From positions 24,335,501-24,399,500 of the forward strand of contig CP114481.1 in the NCBI GenBank assembly GCA_027186245.1: a stretch of 64,000 nucleotides of DNA, in the 5' to 3' direction. Both the position numbers and the translations under genes were made by a program. Of the stretch, positions 37,466 through 50,940 are shown piece after piece; the first letter of the stretch is position 1; every line of letters starts with the position of its first letter. Under the pieces are notes generated by a model. The model made no database searches, was not told the DNA's origin, and saw nothing but the letters and a program-made list of their open reading frames with translations. This DNA is from Coriaria nepalensis. Its lineage: Eukaryota; Streptophyta; Magnoliopsida; Cucurbitales; Coriariaceae.

Positions 37466-39570
37466 TATTTTGGCCTTAAAAAGTATATCATTCAGTCTTT
37501 TCATTTCATTAAATAGTTTCAAAGCACTTCGAACCAGTTATATTTTTGCATTTAAGACACGACTTTCATGGATAACTTGTAATTGATCTATTGAAGGCAA
37601 CTATGCATTTTTTTAGCCTAAAATTCATATTATTGCGTCTCTTTTAGTCATTAAATCCTTCTAAATCGCTTCGAACGAAATTCAGCCTTTAAACATGACT
37701 TTCGTGCATAACATGCAGTTAATCTATTGAAGGCAACAATGCATTTGTTTAGCCTTAAAGTCATGTCACTGAGTCTCTTCTAGTCATTAAATCATACTAA
37801 ATTAATTCGAATGAATTTTATTCTCGCCCTTCAAACATGATTTTCTTACATAAATTGCAATTAATTTATTGACGACAACAATGCATTATTTTAGCCTTAA
37901 AAAGTATATCATTCAGTCTTTTCATTTCATTAAATTGTTTCAAATCACTTCGAACCAATTATATTTTTGCATTTAAGACACGACTTTCATGAATAACTTG
38001 TAATTGATCTATTGAAGGCAACTATGCATTTTTTTAGCCTAAAATTCATATTATTCCGTCTCTTTTAGTCATTAAATCATTCTAAATCGCTTCGAATGAA
38101 ATTCGGGCTTTAAACATGACTTTCGTGCATAACTTGCAATTGATCTATTGAAGGCAACAATGCATTTGTTTAGCCTTAAAGTCATGTCACTGAGTCTCTT
38201 CTAGTCAATAAATCATACAAAATTAATTTGAATGAATTTTATTTTCGCCCTTCAAACATGATTTTCTTACATAACATGCAATTAATTTATTGACGACAAC
38301 AATGCATTATTTTAGCCTTAAAAAGTGTATCATTCAGTCTTTTCATTTCATTAAATTGTTTGAAAGCACTTCGAACCAATTCTATTTTTGCATTTAAGAC
38401 ACGACTTTCATGAATAACTTGTAATTGATCTATTGAAGGCAACTATGCATTTTTCTAGCCTTAAAGTCATATTATTGCGCCTCTTTTAGTCATTAAATCA
38501 TTCTAAATTACTTCGAACGAAATTCGGCCTTTAAACATGACTTTCGTGCATAACTTGCAGTTAATCTATTGAAGGCAACAATGCATTTGTTTAGCCTTAA
38601 AGTCATGTCAATGAGTCTCATCCCGCCATTAAATCATTCTAAATTAAGTTGAACGAATTCTATTTTCGCCTTTCAAACATGATTTTCTTACATAACTTGC
38701 AATTAATTTATTGACGACAACAATGCATTATTTTAGCCTTAAAAAGTATATCGTTCAGTCTTTTCATTTCATTAAACTGTTTGGAAGCACTTCGAACCAA
38801 TTCTATTTTTGCATTTAAGACACGACTTTCATGAATAACTTGTAATTGATCTATTGAAGGCAACTATGCATTTTTTTAGCCTTAAAGTCATATTATTGCG
38901 CCTCTTTTAGTCGTTAAATCATTCTAAATTACTTCGAACGAAATTCGGCTTTTAAACATGACTTTCGTGCATAACTTGCAGTTAATCTATTGAAGGCAAC
39001 AATGCATTTGTTTAGCCTTAAAGTCATGTCATTGAGTCTCATCCCGTCATTAAATCATTCTAAATTAAGTTGAACGAATTCTATTTTCGCCTTTCAAACA
39101 TGATTTTCTTACATAACTTGCAATTAATTTATTGACGACAACAATGCATTATTTTAGCCTTAAAGAGAATATCGTTCAGTCTTTTCATTTCATTAAATTG
39201 TTTGAAAGCACTTCGAACCAATTCTATTTTTGCATTTAAGACACGACTTTCATGGATAACTCGTAATTGATCTATTGAAGGCAACTATGCATTTTTTTAG
39301 CCTAAAATTCATATTATTGCGTCTCTTTTAGTCATTAAATCATTCTAAATCGCTTCGAACAAAATTCGGCCTTTAAACATGACTTTCGTGCATAACTTGC
39401 AGTTAATCTATTGAAGGCAACAATTCATTTGTTTAGCCTTAAAGTCTAGTCATTGAGTCTCATCCAGTCATTAAATCATTCTAAATTAAGTTGAACGAAT
39501 TCTATTTTCGCCTTTCAAACATGATTTTCTTACGTAACTTGCAATTAATTTATTGACGACAACAATGCAT
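37045..39570 (+). repeat. Six-trimer block, second copy of the ~4,208-bp HOR
   Basis: Counterpart of 32,837-35,362, with the same ordered markers. Private variants include 'aaattattctg' (37,235), 'attcgggctt' (38,101), 'tttagtcgtt' (38,910) and 'attcggctttt' (38,945). The two blocks separate after 39,570, where this copy continues with 'attaaactgtttgaaag' and the first with 'attaaattgtttcaaag'. Confidence 0.87.
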
Positions 39571-42500
39571 TATTTTAGCCTTAAAAAGTATATCGTTCAG
39601 TCTTTTCATTTCATTAAACTGTTTGAAAGCACTTCGAACCAATTCTATTTTTGCATTTAAGACACGACTTTCATGAATAACTTGTAATTGATCTATTCAA
39701 GGCAACTATGCATTTTTTTAGCCTTAAATTCATATTATTCCGTCTCTTTTAGTCATTAAATCATTCTAAATCGCTTCGAATGAAATTCGGGCTTTAAACA
39801 TGACTTTCGTGCATAACTTGCAATTGATCTATTGAAGGCAACAATGCATTTGTTTAGCCTTAAAGTCATGTCACTGAGTCTCTTCTAGTCAATAAATCAT
39901 ACAAAATTAATTTGAATGAATTTTATTTTTGGCCTTCAAACATGATTTTCTTACATAACATGCAATTAGTTTATTGACGACAACAATGCATTATCTTAGC
40001 CTTAAAAAGTATATGGTTCAGTCTTTTCATTTCGTTAAATTGTTTCAAAGCACTTCGGACCAATTATATTTTTGCATTTAAGACACGACTTTCATGAATA
40101 ACTTGTAATTGATCTATTGAAGGCAACTATGCATTTTTTTAGCCTAAAATTCATATTATTGCGTCTCTTTTAGTCATTGAATCATTCTAAATCGCTTCCA
40201 ACGAAAGTCGGCCTTTAAACATGACTTTCGTGCATAACTTGCAGTTAATCTATTGAAGGCAACAATGCATTTGTTTAGCCTTAAAGTCATGTCATTGAGT
40301 CTCATCCCGCCATTAAATCATTCTAAATTAAGTTGAACGAATTCTATTTTCGCCTTTCAAACATGATTTTCTTACATAACTTGCAATTAATTTATTGACG
40401 ACAACAATGCATTATTTTAGCCTTAAAAAGTATATCGTTCAGTCTTTTCATTTCATTAAACTGTTTGAAAGCACTTCGAACCAATTCTATTTTTGCATTT
40501 AAGACACGACTTTCATGAATAACTTGTAATTGATCTATTCAAGGCAACTATGCATTTTTTTAGCCTTAAAGTCATATTATTGCGCCTCTTTTAGTCATTA
40601 AATCATTCTAAATTACTTCGAACGAAATTCGGCCTTTAAACATGACTTTCGTGCATAACTTGCAGTTAATCTATTGAAGGCAACAATGCATTTGTTTAGC
40701 CTTAAAGTCATGTCATTGAGTCTCATCCCGTCATTAAATCATTCTAAATTAAGTTGAACGAATTCTATTTTCGCCTTTCAAACATGATTTTCTTACGTAA
40801 CTTGCAATTAATTTATTGACGACAACAATGCATTATTTTAACCTTAAAAAGTATATCGTTCAGTCTTTTCATTTCATTAAACTGTTTGAAAGCACTTCGA
40901 ACCAATTCTATTTTTGCATTTAAGACACGACTTTCATGCATAACTCGTAATTGATCTATTGAAGGCAACTATGCATTTTTTTAGCCTAAAATTCATATTA
41001 TTGCGTCTCTTTTAGTCATTAAATCATTCTAAATCGCTTCGAACAAAATTCGGCCTTTAAACATGACTTTCGTGCATAACTTGCAGTTAATCTATTGAAG
41101 GCAACAATTCATTTGTTTAGCCTTAAAGTCTAGTCATTGAGTCTCATCCAGTCATTAAATCATTCTAAATTAAGTTGAACGAATTCTATTTTCGCCTTTC
41201 AAACATGATTTTCTTACGTAACTTGCAATTAATTTATTGACGACAACAATGCATTATTTTAGCCTTAAAAAGTATATCGTTCAGTCTTTTCATTTCATTA
41301 AACTGTTTGAAAGCACTTCGAACCAATTCTATTTTTGCATTTAAGACACGACTTTCATGAATAACTTGTAATTGATCTATTCAAGGCAACTATGCATTTT
41401 TTTAGCCTTAAATTCATATTATTGCGCCTCTTTTAGTCATTAAATCATTCTAAATTACTTCGAACGAAATTCGGCCTTTAAACATGACTTTCGTGCATAA
41501 CTTTCAGTTAATCTATTGAAGGCAACAATGCATTTGTTTAGCCTTAAAGTCATGTCATTGAGTCTCATCCCGTCATTAAATCATTCTAAATTAAGTTGAA
41601 CGAATTCTATTTTCGCCTTTCAAACATGATTTTCTTACATAACTTGCAATTAATTTATTGACGACAACAATGCATTATTTTAGCCTTAAAGAGAATATCG
41701 TTCAGTCTTTTCATTTCATTAAATTGTTTGAAAGCACTTCGAACCAATTCTATTTTTGCATTTAAGACACGACTTTCATGAATAACTTCTAATTGATCTA
41801 TTGAAGGCAACTATGCATTTTTTTAGCCTTAAAGTCATATTATTGCGCCTCTTTTAGTCATTAAATCATTCTGAATTACTTCGAACGAAATTCGGCCTTT
41901 AAACATGACGTTCGTGCATAACTTGCAGTTGATCTATTGAAGGCAACAATGCATTTGTTTAGCCTTAAAGTCATGTCACTGAGTCTCTTCTAGTCAATAA
42001 ATCATACAAAATTAATTTGAATGAATTTTATTTTCGCCCTTCAAACATGATTTTCTTACATAACATGCAATTAATTTATTGACGATAACAATGCATTATT
42101 TTAGCCTTAAAAAGTATATCATTCAGTCTTTTCATTTCATTAAATTGTTTCAAAGCACTTCGAACCAATTATATTTTTGCATTTAAGACACGACTTTCAT
42201 GAATAACTTGTAATTGATCTATTGAAGGCAACTATGCATTTTTTTAGCCTAAAATTCATATTATTCCGTCTCTTTTAGTCATTAAATCATTCTAAATCGC
42301 TTCGAACGAAATTTGGCCTTTAAACATGACTTTCGTGCATAACTTGCAATTGATCTATTGAAGGCAACAATGCATTTGTTTAGCCTTAAAGTCATGTCAC
42401 TGAGTCTCTTCTAGTCAATAAATCATACAAAATTAATTTGAATGAATTTTATTTTCGCCCTTCAAACATGATTTTCTTACATAACATGCAATTAGTTTAT

Positions 42501-42938
42501 TGACGACAACAATGCATTATCTTAGCCTTAAAAAGTATATGGTTCAGTCTTTTCATTTCGTTAAATTGTTTCAAAGCACTTCGGACCAATTATATTTTTG
42601 CATTTAAGACACGACTTTCATGAATAACTTGTAATTGATCTATTGAAGGCAACTATGCATTTTTTTAGCCTAAAATTCATATTATTGCGTCTCTTTTAGT
42701 CATTGAATCATTCTAAATCGCTTCCAACGAAAGTCGGCCTTTAAACATGACTTTCGTGCATAACTTGCAGTTAATCTATTGAAGGCAACAATGCATTTGT
42801 TTAGCCTTAAAGTCGTGTCATTGAGTCTCATCCCGCCATTAAATCATTCTAAATTAAGTTGAACGAATTCTATTTTCGCCATTCAAACATGATTTTCTTA
42901 CATAACTTGCAATTAATTTATTGACGACAACAATGCAT
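39571..42938 (+). repeat. Mosaic block with a second 2,526-bp spacing and 842/1,684-bp repeats
   Basis: Eight trimers. Units at 39,571, 40,413 and 41,255 share 'attcaaggcaac' and 'attaaactgtttg' at 842-bp spacing. The 'caattcatttg' marker of the unit at 39,150 recurs in the unit at 40,834, 1,684 bp away. The unit at 39,992 ('attatcttagcc', 'tatatggttc', 'ttcgttaaatt', 'cttccaacg') recurs at 42,518, exactly 2,526 bp away, with its neighbours partly included. The unit at 39,571 has an altered C ('attttatttttggcc'). Confidence 0.82.
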
Positions 42939-44622
42939 TATTTTAGCCTTAAAAAGTATATCGTTCAGTCTTTTCATTTCATTAAACTGTTTGAAAGCAC
43001 TTCGAACCAATTCTATTTTTGCATTTAAGACACGACTTTCATGAATAACTTGTAATTGATCTATTGAAGGCAACTATGCATTTTTTTAGCCTTAAAGTCA
43101 TATTGTTGCGCCTCTTTTAGTCATTAAATCATTCTAAATTACTTCGAACGAAATTCGGCCTTTAAACATGACTTTCATGCATAACTTGCAGTTAATCTAT
43201 TGAAGGCAACAATGCATTTGTTTAGCCTTAAAGTCATGTCATTGAGTCTCATCCAGTCATTAAATCATTTTAAATTAAGTTGAACGAATTCTATTTTCGC
43301 CTTTCAAACATGATTTTCTTACATAACTTGCAATTAATTTATTGACGACAACAATGCATTATTTTAGCCTTAAAGAGAATATCGTTCAGTCTTTTCATTT
43401 CATTAAATTGTTTGAAAGCACTTCGAACCAATTCTATTTTTGCATTTAAGACACGACTTTCATGGATAACTCGTAATTGATCTATTGAAGGCAACTATGC
43501 ATTTTTTTAGCCTAAAATTCATATTATTGCGTCTCTTTTAGTCATTAAATCATTCTAAATTGCGTCGAACAAAATTCGGCCTTTAAACATGACTTTCGTG
43601 CATAACTTGCAGTTAATCTATTGAAGGCAACAATGCATTTGTTTAGCCTTAAAGTCTAGTCATTGAGTCTCATCCAGTCATTAAATCATTCTAAATTAAG
43701 TTGAACGAATTCTATTTTCGCCTTTCAAACATGATTTTCTTACGTAACTTGCAATTAATTTATTGACGACAACAATGCATTATTTTAGCCTTAAAAAGTA
43801 TATCGTTCAGTCTTTTCATTTCATTAAACTGTTTGAAAGCACTTCGAACCAATTCTATTTTTTCATTTAAGACACGACTTTCATGAATAACTTGTAATTG
43901 ATCTATTAAAGGCAACTATGCATTTTTTTAGCCTTAAAGTCATATTATTGCGCCTCTTTTAGTCATTAAATCATTCTAAATTACTTCGAACGAAATTCGG
44001 CCTTTAAACATGACTTTCGTGCATAACTTGCAGTTAATCTATTGAAGGCAACAATGCATTTGTTTAGCCTTAAAGTCATGTCATTGAGTCTCATCCAGTC
44101 ATTAAATCATTTTAAATTAAGTTGAACGAATTCTATTTTCGCCTTTCAAACATGATTTTCTTACATAACTTGCAATTAATTTATTGACGACAACAATGCA
44201 TTATTTTAGCCTTAAAGAGAATATCGTTCAGTCTTTTCATTTCATTAAATTGTTTGAAAGCACTTCGAACCAATTCTATTTTTGCATTTAAGGCACGACT
44301 TTCATGAATAACTTGTAATTGATCTATTGAAGGCAACTATGCATTTTTTTAGCCTAAAATTCATATTATTACGTCTCTTTTAGTCATTAAATCATTCTAA
44401 ATCGCTTCGAACAAAATTCGGCCTTTAAACATGACGTTCGTGCATAACTTGCAGTTGATCTATTGAAGGCAACAATGCATTTGTTTAGCCTTAAAGTCAT
44501 GTCATTGAGTGTCATCCCGTCATTAAATCATTCTAAATTAAGTTGAACGAATTCTATTTTCGCCTTTCAAATATGATTTTCTTACATAACTTGCAATTAA
44601 TTTATTGACGACAACAATGCAT
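42939..44622 (+). repeat. 842-bp tandem duplication (2 trimers twice)
   Basis: Pairs 42,939-43,780 and 43,781-44,622: a unit with 'tatatcgttcag' and 'aaactgtttg' whose C has 'aaatcattttaaatt', then a unit with 'ttaaagagaatatcg'. The 'cattttaaatt' marker is exactly 842 bp apart in the two copies (near 43,267 and 44,109). The copies differ in several bases, for example 'ggataactcg' against 'gaataacttg'. Confidence 0.83.
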
Positions 44623-45464
44623 TATTTTAGCCTTAGAAAGTGTATCATTCAGTCTTTTCATTTCATTAAATTGTTTGAAAGCACTTAGAACCAATTCTAT
44701 TTTTGCATCTAAGTCACGACTTTCATGCATAACTTGTAATTGATCTATTGAAGGCAACTATGCATTTTTTTAGCCTTAAAGTCATATTATTGCGCCTCTT
44801 TTATTCATTAAATCATTCAAAATTACTTCGAACGAAAGTCGGCCTTTAAACATGACTTTCGTGCATAACTTGAAGTTAATCTATTGAAGGCAACAATGCA
44901 TTTGTTTAGCCTTAAAGTCATGTCATTGAGTCTCATCCCGTCATTAAATCATTCTAAATTAAGTTGAAAGAATTCTATTTTCGCCTTTCAAACATGATTT
45001 TCTTACATAACTTGCAATTAATTTATTGACGACAACAATGCATTATTTTAGCCTTCAAAAGTATATCGTTCAGTCTTTTCATTTCATTAAATTGTTTGAA
45101 AGCACTTCGAACCAATTCTATTTTTGCATTTAAGACACGACTTTCATGAATAACTTGTAATTGATCTATTGAAGGGAACTATGCATTTTTTTAGCCTTAA
45201 AGTCATATTATTGCACCTCTTTTAGTCATTAAATCATTCTAAATTACTTCAAACGAAATTCGGCCTTTAAACATGACTTTCGTGCATAACTTGCAGTTAA
45301 TCTATTGAAGGCAACAATGCATTTGTTTAGCCTTAAAGTCATGTCACTGAGTCTCTTCTAGTCAATAAATCATACAAAATTAATTTGAATGAATTTTATT
45401 TTCGCCCTTCAAACATGATTTTCTTACATAACATGCAATTAATTTATTGACGATAACAATGCAT
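44623..45464 (+). repeat. Distant copy of the 29,049/30,733 two-trimer module
   Basis: 'ccttagaaagtgtatc' followed by 'ccttcaaaagtatatcg', the same order as at 29,049 and 30,733 but 14-15.6 kb to the right. It has private changes such as 'cttagaacc', 'aagtcacg', 'tgaaagaattc' and 'gaagggaac'. Its last C subunit is of the C3 type and ends 'gacgataac', matching the C that closes each 1,685-bp unit on its right. Confidence 0.82.
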
Positions 45465-47149
45465 TATTTTAGCCTTAAAAAGTATATCATTCAGTCTTTT
45501 CATTTCATTAAATTGTTTCAAAGCACTTCGAACCAATTATATTTTTGCATTTAAGACACGACTTTCATGGATAACTCGTAATTGATCTATTGAAGGCAAC
45601 TATGCATTTTTTTAGCCTAAAATTCATATTATTGCGTCTCTTTTAGTCATTAAATCATTCTAAATCGCTTCGAACAAAATTCGGCCTTTAAACATGACTT
45701 TCGTGCATAACTTGTAGTTAATCTATTGAAGGCAACAATGCATTTCTTTAGCCTTAAAGTCTTGTCATTGAGTCTCATCCAGTCATTAAATCATTCTAAA
45801 TTAAGTTGAACGAATTCTATTTTCGCCTTTCAAACATGATTTTCTTACATAACATGCAATTAATTTATTGACGACAACAATGCATTATTTTAGCCTTAAA
45901 AAGTATATCATTCAGTCTTTTCATTTCATTAAATTGTTTCAAAGCACTTCGAACCAATTCTATTTTTGCATTTAAGACACGACTTTCATGAATAACTTGT
46001 AATTGATCTATTGAAGGCAACTATGCATTTTTTTAGCCTAAAATTCATATTATTGCGTCTCTTTTAGTCATTAAATCATTCTAAATCGCTTCGAACGAAA
46101 TTCAGCCTTTAAACATGACTTTCGTGCATAACTTGCAGTTAATCTATTGAAGGAAACAATGCATTTGTTTAGCCTTAAAGTCATGTCAGTGAGTCTCATC
46201 CAGTCATTAAATCATTCTAAATTAAATTGAACGAATTCTATTTACGACTTTCAAACTTGATTTTCTTACATAACTTGCAATTAATTTATTGACGACAACA
46301 ATGCATTATTTTAGCCTTAAAAAAATATACCGTTCAGTCTTTTCATTCCATTAAATTGTTTGAAAGCACTTCGAACCAATTCTATTTTTGCATTTAAGAC
46401 ACGACTTTCATGAATAACTTGTAATTGATCTATTGAAGGCAACTATGCATTTTTTTAGCCTTAAAGTCATATTATTGCACCTCTTTTAGTCATTAAATCA
46501 TTCTAAATTACTTCGAACGAAATTCGGCCTTTAAACATGACTTTCGTGCATAACTTGCAGTTAATCTATTGAAGGCAACAATGCATTTGTTTTGCCTTAA
46601 AGTCATGTCATTGAGTCTCATCCCGTCATTAAATCATTCTAAATTAAGTTGAACGAATTCTATTTTCGCCTTTCAAACATGATTTTCTTACATAACTTGC
46701 AATTAATTCATTGACGACAACAATGCATTATTTTAGCCTTAAAAAGTATATCATTCAGTCTTTTCATTTCATTAAATTGTTTGAAAGCACTTCGAACCAA
46801 TTATATTTTTGCATTTAAGACACGACTTTCATGAATAACTTGTAATCGATCTATTGAAGGCAACTATGCATTTTTTTAGCCTTAAAGTCATATTATTGCG
46901 CCTCTTTTAGTCATTAAATCATTCTGAATTACTTCGAACGAAATTCGGCCTTTAAACATGACGTTCGTACATAACTTGCAGTTGATCTATTGAAGGCAAC
47001 AATGCATTTGTTTAGCCTTAAAGTCATGTCACTGAGTCTCTTCTAGTCAATAAATCATACAAAATTAATTTGAATGAATTTTATTTTCGCCCTTCAAACA
47101 TGATTTTCTTACATAACATGCAATTAATTTATTGACGATAACAATGCAT
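45465..47149 (+). repeat. HOR-III copy 1 (1,685 bp, 4 trimers)
   Basis: Order: a unit with 'ggataactcg' and 'gcatttctttagcc'; a unit with 'attcagcc', 'gaaggaaac', 'tcagtgagtc' and 'tttacgactttc'; a 422-bp unit with 'ttaaaaaaatataccg' and 'cattccatt'; and a unit with 'aatcgatc' and 'cgttcgtac', closing with 'gacgataac'. The 422-bp member makes the period 1,685, not 1,684. This copy has 'cttgtagtt' near 45,713, where later copies have 'cttgcagtt'. Confidence 0.92.
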
Positions 47150-48834
47150 TATTTTAGCCTTAAAAAGTATATCATTCAGTCTTTTCATTTCATTAAATTG
47201 TTTCAAAGCACTTCGAACCAATTATATTTTTGCATTTAAGACACGACTTTCATGGATAACTCGTAATTGATCTATTGAAGGCAACTATGCATTTTTTTAG
47301 CCTAAAATTCATATTATTGCGTCTCTTTTAGTCATTAAATCATTCTAAATCGCTTCGAACAAAATTCGGCCTTTAAACATGACTTTCGTGCATAACTTGC
47401 AGTTAATCTATTGAAGGCAACAATGCATTTCTTTAGCCTTAAAGTCTTGTCATTGAGTCTCATCCAGTCATTAAATCATTCTAAATTAAGTTGAACGAAT
47501 TCTATTTTCGCCTTTCAAACATGATTTTCTTACATAACATGCAATTAATTTATTGATGACAACAATGCATTATTTTAGCCTTAAAAAGTATATCATTCAG
47601 TCTTTTCATTTCATTAAATTGTTTCAAAGCACTTCGAACCAATTCTATTTTTGCATTTAAGACACGACTTTCATGAATAACTTGTAATTGATCTATTGAA
47701 GGCAACTATGCATTTTTTTAGCCTAAAATTCATATTATTGCGTCTCTTTTAGTCATTAAATCATTCTAAATCGCTTCGAACGAAATTCAGCCTTTAAACA
47801 TGACTTTCGTGCATAACTTGCAGTTAATCTATTGAAGGAAACAATGCATTTGTTTAGCCTTAAAGTCATGTCAGTGAGTCTCATCCAGTCATTAAATCAT
47901 TCTAAATTAAATTGAACGAATTCTATTTACGACTTTCAAACTTGATTTTCTTACATAACTTGCAATTAATTTATTGACGACAACAATGCATTATTTTAGC
48001 CTTAAAAAAATATACCGTTCAGTCTTTTCATTCCATTAAATTGTTTGAAAGCACTTCGAACCAATTCTATTTTTGCATTTAAGACACGACTTTCATGAAT
48101 AACTTGTAATTGATCTATTGAAGGCAACTATGCATTTTTTTAGCCTTAAAGTCATATTATTGCACCTCTTTTAGTCATTAAATCATTCTAAATTACTTCG
48201 AACGAAATTCGGCCTTTAAACATGACTTTCGTGCATAACTTGCAGTTAATCTATTGAAGGCAACAATGCATTTGTTTTGCCTTAAAGTCATGTCATTGAG
48301 TCTCATCCCGTCATTAAATCATTCTAAATTAAGTTGAACGAATTCTATTTTCGCCTTTCAAACATGATTTTCTTACATAACTTGCAATTAATTCATTGAC
48401 GACAACAATGCATTATTTTAGCCTTAAAAAGTATATCATTCAGTCTTTTCATTTCATTAAATTGTTTGAAAGCACTTCGAACCAATTATATTTTTGCATT
48501 TAAGACACGACTTTCATGAATAACTTGTAATCGATCTATTGAAGGCAACTATGCATTTTTTTAGCCTTAAAGTCATATTATTGCGCCTCTTTTAGTCATT
48601 AAATCATTCTGAATTACTTCGAACGAAATTCGGCCTTTAAACATGACGTTCGTACATAACTTGCAGTTGATCTATTGAAGGCAACAATGCATTTGTTTAG
48701 CCTTAAAGTCATGTCACTGAGTCTCTTCTAGTCAATAAATCATACAAAATTAATTTGAATGAATTTTATTTTCGCCCTTCAAACATGATTTTCTTACATA
48801 ACATGCAATTAATTTATTGACGATAACAATGCAT
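47150..48834 (+). repeat. HOR-III copy 2 (1,685 bp, 4 trimers)
   Basis: The same four units in the same order, near-identical to copies 1 and 3. It shares 'ttattgatgac' (near 47,556) with copy 3, where copy 1 has 'ttattgacgac', so copies 2 and 3 look closest. Confidence 0.92.
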
Positions 48835-50519
48835 TATTTTAGCCTTAAAAAGTATATCATTCAGTCTTTTCATTTCATTAAATTGTTTCAAAGCACTTCG
48901 AACCAATTATATTTTTGCATTTAAGACACGACTTTCATGGATAACTCGTAATTGATCTATTGAAGGCAACTATGCATTTTTTTAGCCTAAAATTCATATT
49001 ATTGCGTCTCTTTTAGTCATTAAATCATTCTAAATCGCTTCGAACAAAATTCGGCCTTTAAACATGACTTTCGTGCATAACTTGCAGTTAATCTATTGAA
49101 GGCAACAATGCATTTCTTTAGCCTTAAAGTCTTGTCATTGTGTCTCATCCAGTCATTAAATCATTCTAAATTAAGTTGAACGAATTCTATTTTCGCCTTT
49201 CAAACATGATTTTCTTACATAACATGCAATTAATTTATTGATGACAACAATGCATTATTTTAGCCTTAAAAAGTATATCATTCAGTCTTTTCATTTCATT
49301 AAATTGTTTCAAAGCACTTCGAACCAATTCTATTTTTGCATTTAAGACACGACTTTCATGAATAACTTGTAATTGATCTATTGAAGGCAACTATGCATTT
49401 TTTTAGCCTAAAATTCATATTATTGCGTCTCTTTTAGTCATTAAATCATTCTAAATCGCTTCGAACGAAATTCAGCCTTTAAACATGACTTTCGTGCATA
49501 ACTTGCAGTTAATCTATTGAAGGAAACAATGCATTTGTTTAGCCTTAAAGTCATGTCAGTGAGTCTCATCCAGTCATTAAATCATTCTAAATTAAATTGA
49601 ACGAATTCTATTTACGACTTTCAAACTTGATTTTCTTACATAACTTGCAATTAATTTATTGACGACAACAATGCATTATTTTAGCCTTAAAAAAATATAC
49701 CGTTCAGTCTTTTCATTCCATTAAATTGTTTGAAAGCACTTCGAACCAATTCTATTTTTGCATTTAAGACACGACTTTCATGAATAACTTGTAATTGATC
49801 TATTGAAGGCAACTATGCATTTTTTTAGCCTTAAAGTCATATTATTGCACCTCTTTTAGTCATTAAATCATTCTAAATTACTTCGAACGAAATTCGGCCT
49901 TTAAACATGACTTTCGTGCATAACTTGCAGTTAATCTATTGAAGGCAACAATGCATTTGTTTTGCCTTAAAGTCATGTCATTGAGTCTCATCCCGTCATT
50001 AAATCATTCTAAATTAAGTTGAACGAATTCTATTTTCGCCTTTCAAACATGATTTTCTTACATAACTTGCAATTAATTCATTGACGACAACAATGCATTA
50101 TTTTAGCCTTAAAAAGTATATCATTCAGTCTTTTCATTTCATTAAATTGTTTGAAAGCACTTCGAACCAATTATATTTTTGCATTTAAGACACGACTTTC
50201 ATGAATAACTTGTAATCGATCTATTGAAGGCAACTATGAATTTTTTTAGCCTAGAATTCATATTATTGCGTCTCTTTTAGTCATTATATCATTCTAAATC
50301 GCTTCGAACGAAATTCAGCCTTTAAACATGACTTTCGTGCATAACTTGCAGTTAATCTATTGAAGGAAACAATGCATTTGTTTTGCCTTAAAGTCATGTC
50401 ATTGAGTCTCATCCCGTCATTAAATCATTCTAAATTAAGTTGAACGAATTCTATTTTCGCCTTTCAAACATGATTTTCTTACATAACTTGCAATTAATTT
50501 ATTGACGACAACAATGCAT
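48835..50519 (+). repeat. HOR-III copy 3 (1,685 bp), truncated by a chimeric last trimer
   Basis: Matches copy 2 up to about 50,238. From 50,239 the last trimer changes to 'tatgaattttttta', 'gcctagaattc' and 'cattatatcattc', the B form found again at 51,363 and 53,889. Private variant: 'cattgtgtctc' near 49,141. Confidence 0.9.
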
Positions 50520-50940
50520 TATTTTAGCCTTAAAAAGTGTATCATTCAGTCTTTTCATTTCATTAAATTGTTTGAAAGCACTTCGAACCAATTCTATTTT
50601 TGCATTTAAGACACGACTTTCTTGCATAACTTGTAATTGATCTATTGAAGGCAACTATGCATTTTTTTAGCCTAAAATTCATATTATTGCGTCTCTTTTA
50701 GTCATTAAATCATTCTAAATCGCTTCGAACGAAATTCAGCCTTTAAACATGACTTTCGTGCATAACTTGCAGTTAATCTATTGAAGGAAACAATGCATTT
50801 GTTTAGCCTTAAAGTCATGTCAGTGAGTCTCATCCAGTCATTAAATCATTCTAAATTAAATTGAACGAATTCTATTTACGACTTTCAAACTTGATTTTCT
50901 TACATAACTTGCAATTAATTTATTGACGACAACAATGCAT
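50520..50940 (+). repeat. Junction trimer between HOR-III and HOR-IV
   Basis: A has 'agtgtatc' and 'tttcttgcataac'. B and C ('attcagcc', 'gaaggaaac', 'tcagtgagtc', 'tttacgactttc') match the second unit of HOR-III and also the B and C at 53,046. The unit is a chimera of a Y-like A and HOR-III B-C. Confidence 0.83.
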
